From Desulfobacteraceae bacterium (GTDB lineage: Bacteria; Desulfobacterota; Desulfobacteria; Desulfobacterales; SURF-15), in NCBI GenBank assembly GCA_003599475.1, contig QZKK01000251.1:1-12720 (forward strand): a stretch of DNA of 12,720 nucleotides, in the 5' to 3' direction. Shown piece after piece: positions 1 to 6,417 of the stretch. Every line of letters starts with the position of its first letter. The stretch's first letter is position 1. The notes under the pieces are model-generated. The model was given only the letters and a program-made list of their open reading frames with translations, made no database searches and had not been told where the DNA came from. The position numbers and the translations under genes were made by a program.

Positions 1-2
1 GT

Positions 3-275
3 TTCAGGGAGGGGGTGCCGGTCTGCACAAACGATGCGGCGGCCGAAGTCTTGGGAAGGGAAAATGTCCACTACATGATTCCGCAGATGGGGGGCGAAGA
101 TTTCGGGCTCTTTACGCAGAAAACCCCCGGGACTTTCATGCGGATCGGAGTGAAAAATCCTGAGAAGGGAATCGTCCACAAGGGGCATTCCCCGCATTTC
201 GATGTCGACGAAGCCTCGCTGGTCGCAGGCGTCGAGGTTTTCACGGAAGCCATCCGGGCCTATCTTGCGGACTGA
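3..275 (+). CDS. M20-family amidohydrolase/peptidase, C-terminal part
   Basis: This is the last 90 codons of a metal-dependent amidohydrolase of the M20 (probably M20D) family; the gene starts before the window and the frame is open from the first bases. Such enzymes remove N-acyl groups from amino acids or cleave small peptides, normally in the cytosol. Two typical C-terminal signatures are visible: MGGEDF, followed by a PG and a small-residue segment, and then the GHSPHFDVDE stretch, whose first histidine-containing motif usually supplies a metal ligand. The ORF can also be opened at a GTG at position 15, but the coding frame continues upstream, so this is a truncation by the window edge. 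It converges on the TRAP operon, with 56 bp between the two stop codons. The substrate cannot be told from this fragment. A link with the TRAP transporter is possible but not shown. Confidence 0.88.
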   Translation, partial: FREGVPVCTNDAAAEVLGRENVHYMIPQMGGEDFGLFTQKTPGTFMRIGVKNPEKGIVHKGHSPHFDVDEASLVAGVEVFTEAIRAYLAD

Positions 276-331
276 CGTCCAAAGATCATCTCTGCATGCA
301 TCTGAGAGAATCTGCGGCTGATTTAACTTCG

Positions 332-829
332 TCACGGCTCGGTTTCTTTTTCGCCCCGCAGCAGGCGCCACAGATTCCGTACCGAATAGACGATCATTAC
401 GGCCGCAGAAAACGGTACGGACAGATACCAGATTCTTTTCGGCAGATCCAGGATGGGCGAGGAATCCGTTGCGTTTGCAGCCAGCAGCGCGCCCTGGTAG
501 GCAAGCACCGCGAGAAAAACCAGCGAAAGTCCGTTCAGCAGGATCTCCCAGATACGGCCGGCGAGCCCTCCTTCGACCATCCGGGTAAAGAAGTCGACTC
601 GAAACAGAATCCCTTTTCTCAGCAGAATGGCGGTACCCAGAAAAACCATCCATGCAAAATTCAATTCGATGATCTCATCGGCCCACCCCATGGAAGCAAT
701 CGGCACGAAGCGAACGAACACGCCGGCTCCGATAAGAAAAAAGAGAAGGACGAAACAGGCGATGCTCAAGATTTTGAGCGAGGCTACCGCCGCCCGATCC
801 GCTTTTCCGAGGAGCGTCTGCAGGTTCAT
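332..829 (-). CDS. dctQ: TRAP transporter small permease, DctQ family
   Basis: This is the four-helix small membrane subunit of a tripartite ATP-independent periplasmic (TRAP) transporter, which pairs with DctM and helps dock the solute-loaded binding protein. The protein is about 165 residues, normal for DctQ. It has hydrophobic segments near residues 18-40, 52-70, 92-110 and 128-148, and the usual WADEI motif just before the second helix. An ATG at 835 would add two residues, but it lies only 2 nt from the AGAGGG ribosome site; the ATG at 829 has an 8-nt spacing and is preferred. The gene begins 12 nt after the dctM stop, so the two are surely co-transcribed and possibly translationally coupled. 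It is the last gene of the operon. I see no convincing U-tract terminator between its stop and the convergent M20 gene. Confidence 0.93.
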   Translation of the reverse strand: MNLQTLLGKADRAAVASLKILSIACFVLLFFLIGAGVFVRFVPIASMGWADEIIELNFAWMVFLGTAILLRKGILFRVDFFTRMVEGGLAGRIWEILLNGLSLVFLAVLAYQGALLAANATDSSPILDLPKRIWYLSVPFSAAVMIVYSVRNLWRLLRGEKETEP

Positions 830-841
830 CGGCATTTCCCT

Positions 842-2134
842 CTACTGAATCGGTCCCATGATCAGGTTCGGTACCCAGGTCACCAGGGCCGGTACGAGTG
901 TGATCAGCAGGAGGCCGGCCAGTAATGAAACGATGTACCATTTGAGCTCTAAGGCAAGCTTCCAGAGATCCACCCGGCCGACACTGGCGACCGTGTAGAG
1001 CACCATCCCCACGGGGGGGCTGAGCAGTGCGATCATCAGATTGAAGGTCATAACGACTCCGAAGTGAACCGGGTCGATGTGGAATGCCTGGGTCAGCGGC
1101 ATGAATATCGGGATGGTCAGCAGCATCACCGAAATGGCCTCCATGAAGCACCCCAAAACGAGCAGAATGGCGTTGATGATCAAAAGGATGACAGTCGGAT
1201 TTTCACTCAACGACATCAGATAAGTGATCACGGCATCCGGAACCCGCTGCTGGATCAGAAGCCATCCGAAAAGCCCCGCCGTCGAGATGATGAATAAAAC
1301 CTGAACGGTCTGCTCGAGTGTCGAAACAATCACCTGAACCAGGTGTTGCGGGGAGATTTCCCTGTAGACTAGACAGCTCACCACCGCCGCATACAGAGCC
1401 GCAACCACGGAAGCCTCGGTGGGGGTAAAAATCCCCGACAGGATGCCGCCGATAATGATCACGGGCGCCAGATAGGCTGTCCATGCCCCCAGGGCGCTGG
1501 CCATGAGCTCTTTGAAGGTGGCTTTTTTCTCCCTCGGGTATCCTCTCTTGACCGAGATGATATAGACCGTGATCATCATCCCGACCCCCATGAGCAGTCC
1601 GGGAATGAAGCCGCCCAGAAAAAGCCGGCCGACCGAAACCCCCGTCAGGCTCCCGTATATCACAAGGGGGATGCTTGGCGGGATTACCGGACCGATGGTC
1701 GAGGAAGCCGCCGTCACCGCTGCGCTGAAGGTTTTCCCGAATCCTGCGCGAACCATAGCCTCCATCGCGACCATGCCGACCCCACCGGCATCGGCGATGG
1801 CGGAGCCGGACATGCCGGCAAAAATCATGCTCTGAACGACATTGACATGCCCGAGGCCTCCCCGGATGCTACCCACCAGCCGCTGGCAGAAGAGAAAAAT
1901 CCTCTGGGTCATTCCCCCCGTATTCATGAGGTTTCCGGTAAGGATGAAAAACGGGATGGCAAGGAGCGTAAAGCCGGTCGTGCTCGAATACATCCGCTGC
2001 GGGACCATGATGAGAACGTCTATTTCACCGAGTAAGATGAAAAAGAGCGCGGCGGTAAGCCCCATGCTGAAGGCGACCGGCAGCCCGCCGAGAATCAGGA
2101 GCAGCAGCACCGAAAAGATGGCAAGTGTCATCAT
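842..2134 (-). CDS. dctM: TRAP transporter large permease, DctM family
   Basis: This is the large membrane subunit of the TRAP transporter, which carries the translocation path and uses a sodium or proton gradient. At 430 residues it has the normal family length and is hydrophobic throughout, consistent with about 12 membrane segments. Family motifs are clear: LLAIPFFILTGNLMNTGG (residues 57-74), FAGMSGSAIADAGGVG (105-120) and SSTIGPVIPPSIP (144-156), with a second half that repeats the fold and includes LSPPVGMVLY. The start is one of two adjacent ATG codons (2134 or 2131). The upstream ribosome site is weak (GAG about 9 nt upstream), which would keep expression below that of dctP. It lies between dctP and dctQ, giving the order P-M-Q rather than the common P-Q-M. 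Confidence 0.96.
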   Translation of the reverse strand: MMTLAIFSVLLLLILGGLPVAFSMGLTAALFFILLGEIDVLIMVPQRMYSSTTGFTLLAIPFFILTGNLMNTGGMTQRIFLFCQRLVGSIRGGLGHVNVVQSMIFAGMSGSAIADAGGVGMVAMEAMVRAGFGKTFSAAVTAASSTIGPVIPPSIPLVIYGSLTGVSVGRLFLGGFIPGLLMGVGMMITVYIISVKRGYPREKKATFKELMASALGAWTAYLAPVIIIGGILSGIFTPTEASVVAALYAAVVSCLVYREISPQHLVQVIVSTLEQTVQVLFIISTAGLFGWLLIQQRVPDAVITYLMSLSENPTVILLIINAILLVLGCFMEAISVMLLTIPIFMPLTQAFHIDPVHFGVVMTFNLMIALLSPPVGMVLYTVASVGRVDLWKLALELKWYIVSLLAGLLLITLVPALVTWVPNLIMGPIQ

Positions 2135-2146
2135 GGCATTTTACTC

Positions 2147-2306
2147 GATCCGCTGATCCGCAGCGGGATCCGCGTGTAAAGATTCGTGCCCTGAGGGCAC
2201 GATTTTCGTGAGATCCTAAAATCTGAAATGGAAATTATCATTCACAGGCATACACGGCGAAGCCCCCGACTTTCGGACACCCGCATCCGTGCATGCCTGT
2301 GCGGGT
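2147..2306 (-). promoter_or_regulatory. Hairpin-rich dctP-dctM spacer (possible attenuator or mRNA-stabilising region)
   Basis: The 184-bp gap between dctP and dctM holds three inverted repeats. The first lies just after the dctP stop: 7-bp arms at 2279-2285 and 2300-2306 (ACCCGCA/TGCGGGT). The second is a perfect 8-bp stem at 2184-2191 and 2195-2202 (TCGTGCCC/GGGCACGA) with a 3-nt loop. The third lies near the dctM start: arms at 2147-2155 and 2161-2170, a 9-bp stem with one bulged G. None is followed by a long U-run in the transcribed (minus) direction, so a classic full terminator is unlikely. Partial termination or protection of the dctP mRNA 3' end is inferred from position. There is no gene in this stretch. 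Confidence 0.5.
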
Positions 2307-2318
2307 CGATTCCCTTCC

Positions 2319-3317
2319 CTACTTCACCTCAGCGGCAAACTGCTGCATCTTCTTTACATTCTCGCTGCCGTATCGTTCGAGTATCTTGTCGAATGCGCTA
2401 CCGATCGACTGCTGAAAAGGCGCCGGGTCGGGCCGCGTAATCTGCACCCCGGCCTTTTCCATTTTTGCAATCAGAACGTCTTCTTCTTCGATCAGCGTCT
2501 TTCGGACCGCCTCTCCCGCGCGGATCGCTTCTTCCTTAACGATCCGCTGCTGCTCGGGGGAAATCTTCGCCCAGGTTTTGGCGCTCATCAGAGGCATCGA
2601 GCAGCTATACGTGTGGCGCGTCAGCGCCACGTGCTTCTGGACCTCGAAAAATTTCTGATAATAGATGGCGCTGAGTGGATTTTCCTGCCCGTCGACGACT
2701 TTTTGGGCAAGTGCCATATAGAGCTCCGGCCAGGCGATTTTGGTCACCACCGCGCCAAGCGATTCGAAAAGCGTCTGAAGATGGAATTCCGGAGGAACCC
2801 GGATCTTGAGCCCTTTGACGTCCTCCGGCTTCAGGATCGGGCGCACGTTGTTTGAAATGTTCCGAAATCCCCATTCCCAGTTGGCAAGAAGGATGAATCC
2901 GGCATCCTTGAAAAGGGGCGCCAGCCAATCCATGGCCGGCCCATCCAGCGTCCGGTGGGCATGCGCGTAGTCTTTGAAAAGAAAAGGAACCTGGGCGGTT
3001 GCGGAAGCCTTGACGAAATATTCGGTCTGTCCCTGCGTGTTGATGCTCATGTCCAGAACGCCAAGCTTCACCTGTTCACACTGTTCGGGCGGGGAGCCGA
3101 GTGTATTGGCAGGGTAGACGGCGATTTTCACCTCCCCGTTTGTCCGTTCGGCAACCCGTGCGGCAAACTGTTTGGCGCCCGCATGGATGGGGTGGGATTC
3201 ATCCACATAATGGCCCAGACGCATTTCGATCGCCTGGACGGCTGCGGCCGGCGCGATCAAAAGCGCCAGGGCCGCTAAGATGAAGATGCTTTTGCCTATG
3301 GTTCGATATGCTTTCAT
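2319..3317 (-). CDS. dctP: TRAP transporter solute-binding protein, DctP family
   Basis: This periplasmic receptor captures the substrate and delivers it to DctQM. The precursor is 332 residues, a normal length. It starts with a signal peptide (Lys/Arg at 2-9, hydrophobic core about 11-27, likely cleavage after AVQA near residue 29). The mature protein opens with the usual LGHYVDESHPIH stretch. GLKIRVPPE contains Arg173, which matches the conserved arginine that in characterised DctP proteins pairs with a substrate carboxylate. The KVVDGQENPLS motif follows at about 206-216. The start is well set by GGGAG 9 nt upstream of the ATG. It is first in the operon, as befits the component needed in excess. 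The substrate is probably an organic acid or other carboxylate; the exact ligand cannot be read from sequence. Confidence 0.96.
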   Translation of the reverse strand: MKAYRTIGKSIFILAALALLIAPAAAVQAIEMRLGHYVDESHPIHAGAKQFAARVAERTNGEVKIAVYPANTLGSPPEQCEQVKLGVLDMSINTQGQTEYFVKASATAQVPFLFKDYAHAHRTLDGPAMDWLAPLFKDAGFILLANWEWGFRNISNNVRPILKPEDVKGLKIRVPPEFHLQTLFESLGAVVTKIAWPELYMALAQKVVDGQENPLSAIYYQKFFEVQKHVALTRHTYSCSMPLMSAKTWAKISPEQQRIVKEEAIRAGEAVRKTLIEEEDVLIAKMEKAGVQITRPDPAPFQQSIGSAFDKILERYGSENVKKMQQFAAEVK

Positions 3318-3336
3318 GATCCGTGTCTCCCTTTTG

Positions 3337-3445
3337 CTATGAATGATTGATCGTCCAATCCCCTAAACGCTTGAAGAAAACTTCTCTCCCGGTCACCTCC
3401 TTTTTCATCGCCGATCGGCACCCCATGAAGCTTGCGGCACCGCAA
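3337..3445 (-). promoter_or_regulatory. dctP upstream region: two dyads and a possible leader ORF
   Basis: Two perfect dyads lie upstream of dctP: GCCGATCGGC at 3410-3419, and TTGCGG-CA-CCGCAA at 3432-3445. They are spaced like regulator operators, but I cannot assign a regulator family. On the minus strand a 23-codon ORF runs from an ATG at 3408 to a TAG at 3337-3339, ending 19 nt before the dctP ATG and directly before the dctP ribosome site. It contains an unusually complete Shine-Dalgarno sequence (AAGGAGGTGA, at 3393-3402) with no start codon at a fitting distance. No clear sigma70 promoter was seen. Whether the small ORF is translated is unknown. Confidence 0.35.
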
Positions 3446-3929
3446 ACAGCAGAATCGTGGTTTCCATTGAATGCTCTTTTCTGCGAATCGAAAGACTGAC
3501 TTTTATCCATCGTCCCGCACAGAGGAAAAATCCGGCAATTTTCAAGGTGGAAGGCGAACCGCAACAGGAGCGGATCTGCAATCCGCGGGAGGGCGGATCG
3601 ATTCCTGACCGACGGTTCAGCACCGGCCCGTTTCCGGTTCGCTATATCAATATCCATGCGGATTGTAAAGGAGGCAATTTTGCAATCGTCTCTGCCGGCA
3701 CCCTGATGTCGGTGGCCCCGCTGCCGATCGGTTTCCTGCTTTTCCAGCGGCAGTTCGTACAAAGCTTCATGTGCGCAGGCATCAAGTAGAAGAGAGGGAA
3801 GAGGAAATGGTGGATACGAGCTTCATTTTCGGCTATGATTCTATGCGTTTCTGCGCGAGAAAATGTGAACGCGATTTTCAATCGCTTACGCTTTGAGCTT
3901 TCAGCTTGGAGCCACTGAGGGTACGGCGG
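3446..3929. other. Spacer without a convincing gene
   Basis: With the dctP leader this forms a gap of about 610 bp between divergent genes. A plus-strand ORF at 3457-3789 (GTG start, 110 codons) has fairly ordinary codon choice but no ribosome site and no family I recognise; it could be a decayed gene or chance. Other ORFs here are less plausible. Visible structure: a 6-bp stem GCGGAT/ATCCGC at 3570-3586 with a 5-nt loop, and a 6-bp stem GCGATT/AATCGC at 3871-3885 with a TTC loop, followed at once by three 7-bp repeat units. No tRNA or other RNA gene could be supported. Confidence 0.5.
3890..3910 (+). repeat. Three-unit heptanucleotide repeat
   Basis: Three consecutive 7-bp units, GCTTTGA, GCTTTCA and GCTTGGA, lie just before the diguanylate cyclase gene. 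They overlap a possible TTG start at 3906 for that gene, which argues that the true start is the later ATG. The unit sequence differs from the other 7-bp arrays in this window, but the period is the same. Confidence 0.7.
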
Positions 3930-5021
3930 ATGGACAATGCACCGGAGCCGGGCAAGGCTCCTCAAGGTTACTTCGGACAGATCTTGACCCACGATCAGTA
4001 CAGCAGCGCATTGAAAGCGCGTGTCAAGGAATGCATGCGCCGGTTTGCGGCTTTCGATGAACTCGGCGGCCCCGCCATCCCCTATCTATCGGCCTGGCGA
4101 AAGGGTGGAAACACGATATGGTATGAATTCATCGGAAAGGGGCTGATCGCACTTCTCGGCTGCGGATACCTCGAAGCTGCGAGCGTTTTTCGGGAGGCGG
4201 TCGTCGAGCGGCACCGGTTCATACGAAAATTCAATCGGAAGCGTTTGCGGGAGGAGATTCTGTCCAGGCACCAGTTCAAAGGCCGGGGAAAGCGGATGAG
4301 GGAGGAGGTGATCAAAGCGGGAACCTTCGAAGCCGTATACAAGATGGCTTTAAAGGATTCTACCGTTCTGTGGATCAAAGACCAGGCCGTGCTCGAGGCC
4401 TTCGACGCCGATGACATCTACCTCTCGCTGGGAAATCTGACCGTCGTCACGCCGGAAATGGAGCTGGACGAACAGCTCAAAAACGCCAAGGACGACCTTT
4501 CCCAAGGCAGGCGCAAGTACCGCGAGCAGTCGCTCCAGGACAATCTGACAGGGCTTTACAACACGCGATATCTCTACCGGGCGCTTTCCAGGTGGATTAC
4601 GACCAGCCGCAGGAAGGGGAAATCCTTTTCTCTCATCTTCATGGATATCGACAACTTCAAGAGCGTCGTCGACACCCACGGGCATCTGAATGCCAGCAAG
4701 ACGCTCCAGGAGATCTCCCGAACCATCCGGAAGATGATCCATGAACCCTCATTCGGTGTGGCTTACGGTGGAGACGAATTCGTAATCGTTCTGCCCGGGT
4801 TCACGAAGGAGCAGGCGCTTGCGAAAGCCGAATCGATCCGCGCAAGAATCAAGCAGACGCGCTATCGGAAAAAAGCGGGCCTCAATATCACCATCAGCGC
4901 AAGCCTCGGGGTATCGACCTTCCCCGATGACGCCGCGTCTGTTCCAGGGATGCTTGCGCGTGCAGATCAGGCCATGTTCGATGCGAAAGGACACGGAAAA
5001 GATTCGGTCAATCCGGCCTGA
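3930..5021 (+). CDS. Diguanylate cyclase (GGDEF) with uncharacterised N-terminal region
   Basis: The protein (363 residues) has a C-terminal GGDEF domain, which makes cyclic di-GMP from two GTP. Numbering from the ATG: DNLTGLYN at about 204-211, metal- and base-binding MDIDNFK at 238-244, intact GGDEF at 280-284, and the C-terminal SLGVSTFPDD and ADQAMFDAK motifs. The inhibitory I-site, RxxD five residues before GGDEF, is replaced by His-Glu-Pro-Ser (271-274), so product inhibition through that site is not expected. The N-terminal 200 residues show no signal peptide or membrane helix. They are basic around 93-125 and contain a WIKDQAVLEAF...LSLGNLTVVT segment (about 148-174), perhaps a cytosolic sensory module, joined to GGDEF by a charged, probably coiled linker. 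The ATG at 3930 has TGAGGG 9 nt upstream. A TTG at 3906 falls within tandem repeats and is less likely. It is divergent from dctP and monocistronic by layout. Confidence 0.93.
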   Translation: MDNAPEPGKAPQGYFGQILTHDQYSSALKARVKECMRRFAAFDELGGPAIPYLSAWRKGGNTIWYEFIGKGLIALLGCGYLEAASVFREAVVERHRFIRKFNRKRLREEILSRHQFKGRGKRMREEVIKAGTFEAVYKMALKDSTVLWIKDQAVLEAFDADDIYLSLGNLTVVTPEMELDEQLKNAKDDLSQGRRKYREQSLQDNLTGLYNTRYLYRALSRWITTSRRKGKSFSLIFMDIDNFKSVVDTHGHLNASKTLQEISRTIRKMIHEPSFGVAYGGDEFVIVLPGFTKEQALAKAESIRARIKQTRYRKKAGLNITISASLGVSTFPDDAASVPGMLARADQAMFDAKGHGKDSVNPA

Positions 5022-5165
5022 ACTTGTCGGCTTTCGCTTCGCTCAACCCGATCTGCGACTACGGCCAGCCGGAGGGTGAGGTTGCTCTTTCACTCAATGT
5101 TGGGCGTTGGACGTTTCCCGCCCCGGCGGGATTCGACGTTCATGTGAGTCCTCGCCTGCCCTTTC
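5022..5165. repeat. Spacer with 7-bp-period sequence and GC-rich hairpin
   Basis: There is no gene here. Around 5099-5118 the units TGTTGGG, CGTTGGA and CGTTTCC follow one another with a 7-bp period. These resemble the two repeat copies that flank the lysE-like gene (ATGTTGGACGTT type). A compact hairpin follows at 5116-5131 (TCCCGC, 4-nt loop, GCGGGA) and then another ATTCGACGTT motif. There is no U-run after the hairpin, so it is not a typical terminator for the cyclase gene. Confidence 0.5.
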
Positions 5166-5194
5166 TTGATCCATTCCCGGGTTTGGGCTACAAT
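5166..5194 (+). promoter_or_regulatory. Predicted sigma70 promoter of the ABC operon
   Basis: TTGATC (5166-5171) and TACAAT (5189-5194) are separated by exactly 17 bp. They match the -35 consensus at 4 of 6 and the -10 consensus at 5 of 6 positions. Transcription would start near 5201 and give a leader of about 140 nt before the binding-protein gene. An ATG at 5203 opens a 45-codon frame that ends at a TAA (5338-5340), three bases before the next ATG; it may be chance. The downstream gene has its own strong site, GGAGG at 5333-5337. Confidence 0.6.
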
Positions 5195-5343
5195 TCGAAG
5201 CAATGCCGTCCGGCCCTGCCTATTCCCGAGGCATCATCGAAACGGCATCGTCCTTTGTTTTCGACTGCGTTTCATCGAGCCTCCGTTCCAAAGAGGATGC
5301 GGTTTGCCAAAATGATAAACCATCTAGCCATTGGAGGTAACCC

Positions 5344-6342
5344 ATGAAGAAGCTCATCGTTCTCCTTTCGATTGTCCTCACAGCGACCTTCGGATACTCT
5401 GCGGACCCGCAAATGATCGAAAAAGCGAAGGCGGAGGGGAAAGTCTCCTTCTACGCCAACATCACGGCCATCGAACCGATCATGAAGTCCTTCAGCCAGG
5501 AATACGGAATCGATGCGAAGTATACCCGGGTTTCGACGTCGAAGTATATCGCCACAGTCCTCACGGAGCATCAGGCCGGAAAGCTCATGGCAGACGTGCT
5601 CCAGGCCCCGATCCCCATCCTGGAATTCCTGAAGGACAAGGGGGTTTTAGCCTCTTATTCCTCCCCGGCCGCCTCCGGTTACCCGGAATGGACGAGAAAG
5701 GACGGCATCATTCAGATTTTCGGCATCGAATATGTCGCATTGATCTACAACAAGGAGCAGGTCAAACCGGCAGACGTTCCCAAACGGTACGAAGATCTGA
5801 CCGATCCCAAATGGAAGGGAAAGATCGTCATGGCAGACCCCGCATCCCATGCGACCACCATCTCCTGGCTGATCGGCCTGAAGGAAAATGTTTTCCCGTC
5901 GGAAGATGCCTGGATGAAGTTTGTCGAGGGGCTTGCGGCCAACAATCCGATGTTCGTCGCATCCTTCGGACCGACGCCCGCACCGATTGAAAGCGGCGAA
6001 AAACAGATCGGAATCTCCATGCCCAAATACATCGTCACCAAAGCACCCGCCCCCCTCGATTGGGCAAAGGTGGACCAACCCCTGATGGGAACCCCGCGCG
6101 GAATTGCCTTGACGAAAAACGCGCCGAATCCCAATGCCGCCAAGCTTTTTGTCGATTACTGGCTTTCCAGGGAAGCCATGAAGACGATGGCCGGCAAGGT
6201 TGGGGAATACGTCCTGGCCCCGGGGGTCTTCCCTCCGATCGAAGGGATCGAAAAGGCAAAGGTAATTCCCATCCGGGAGTTGTCGGATGAGGAAACCCGC
6301 GATTGGGGGGGCAAGTTCAAGAAGATCTTCAACGTGAAGTAA
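5344..6342 (+). CDS. ABC transporter periplasmic solute-binding protein (Fe3+/AfuA-like fold class)
   Basis: This 332-residue periplasmic protein delivers a solute to the ABC importer encoded just downstream. A signal peptide is clear (KK at 2-3, hydrophobic to about 16, likely cleavage after GYSA at 20). The mature chain starts with the EGKVSFYANIT pattern of type-2 binding proteins related to ferric-binding FbpA. It also has the family block DLTDPKWKGKIVMADP (151-166) and a C-terminal PNPNAAKLFVDYWLS (271-285). The tandem tyrosines that hold iron in FbpA are absent: the matching stretch reads ISMPKY (224-229). A substrate other than ferric iron, for example an organic anion or phosphonate-like compound, is therefore more likely; this is inference. 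GGAGG lies 6 nt before the ATG. A strong hairpin follows the stop, so this gene is probably expressed above the rest of its operon. Confidence 0.93.
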   Translation: MKKLIVLLSIVLTATFGYSADPQMIEKAKAEGKVSFYANITAIEPIMKSFSQEYGIDAKYTRVSTSKYIATVLTEHQAGKLMADVLQAPIPILEFLKDKGVLASYSSPAASGYPEWTRKDGIIQIFGIEYVALIYNKEQVKPADVPKRYEDLTDPKWKGKIVMADPASHATTISWLIGLKENVFPSEDAWMKFVEGLAANNPMFVASFGPTPAPIESGEKQIGISMPKYIVTKAPAPLDWAKVDQPLMGTPRGIALTKNAPNPNAAKLFVDYWLSREAMKTMAGKVGEYVLAPGVFPPIEGIEKAKVIPIRELSDEETRDWGGKFKKIFNVK

Positions 6343-6368
6343 GCATCCTGTCCTTTGAAGCGCTTTTG

Positions 6369-6404
6369 TCCGGGGGCGATTCAAAGTCGACCCCCGGATC
6401 TTTT
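6369..6404 (+). terminator. Intercistronic hairpin with short T-run after the binding-protein gene
   Basis: Perfect 8-bp GC-rich arms, TCCGGGGG (6369-6376) and CCCCCGGA (6391-6398), can be extended inside by three more pairs, and are followed by TCTTTT. It starts 26 nt after the binding-protein stop and precedes the ATPase gene. This looks like a partial terminator or 3'-end stabiliser that lowers expression of the ATPase and permease relative to the binding protein. The role is inferred from structure and place. Confidence 0.7.
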
Positions 6405-6417
6405 GGACGGCTTCGCC

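Noticed and set aside
296..925. Plus-strand 209-codon ORF
   Set aside because: It is antisense to dctQ and the end of dctM, hydrophilic and without a family pattern; the opposite strand encodes an unmistakable TRAP permease.
3561..3620. tRNA-like segment with a GCGGAT/ATCCGC stem
   Set aside because: The loop does not place U33 before a GCA anticodon, no T-arm stem pairs, and no acceptor stem was found.
3457..3789. Plus-strand 110-codon ORF in the dctP-cyclase spacer
   Set aside because: It has no ribosome site, a GTG start and no recognised motif. A faint likeness to PilZ domains near its C-terminus was too weak to claim. It is kept only as a note in the spacer entry.
5116..5131. Terminator of the cyclase gene
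   Set aside because: The GC hairpin lacks a U-run and sits 95 nt past the stop, within repeat-like sequence.
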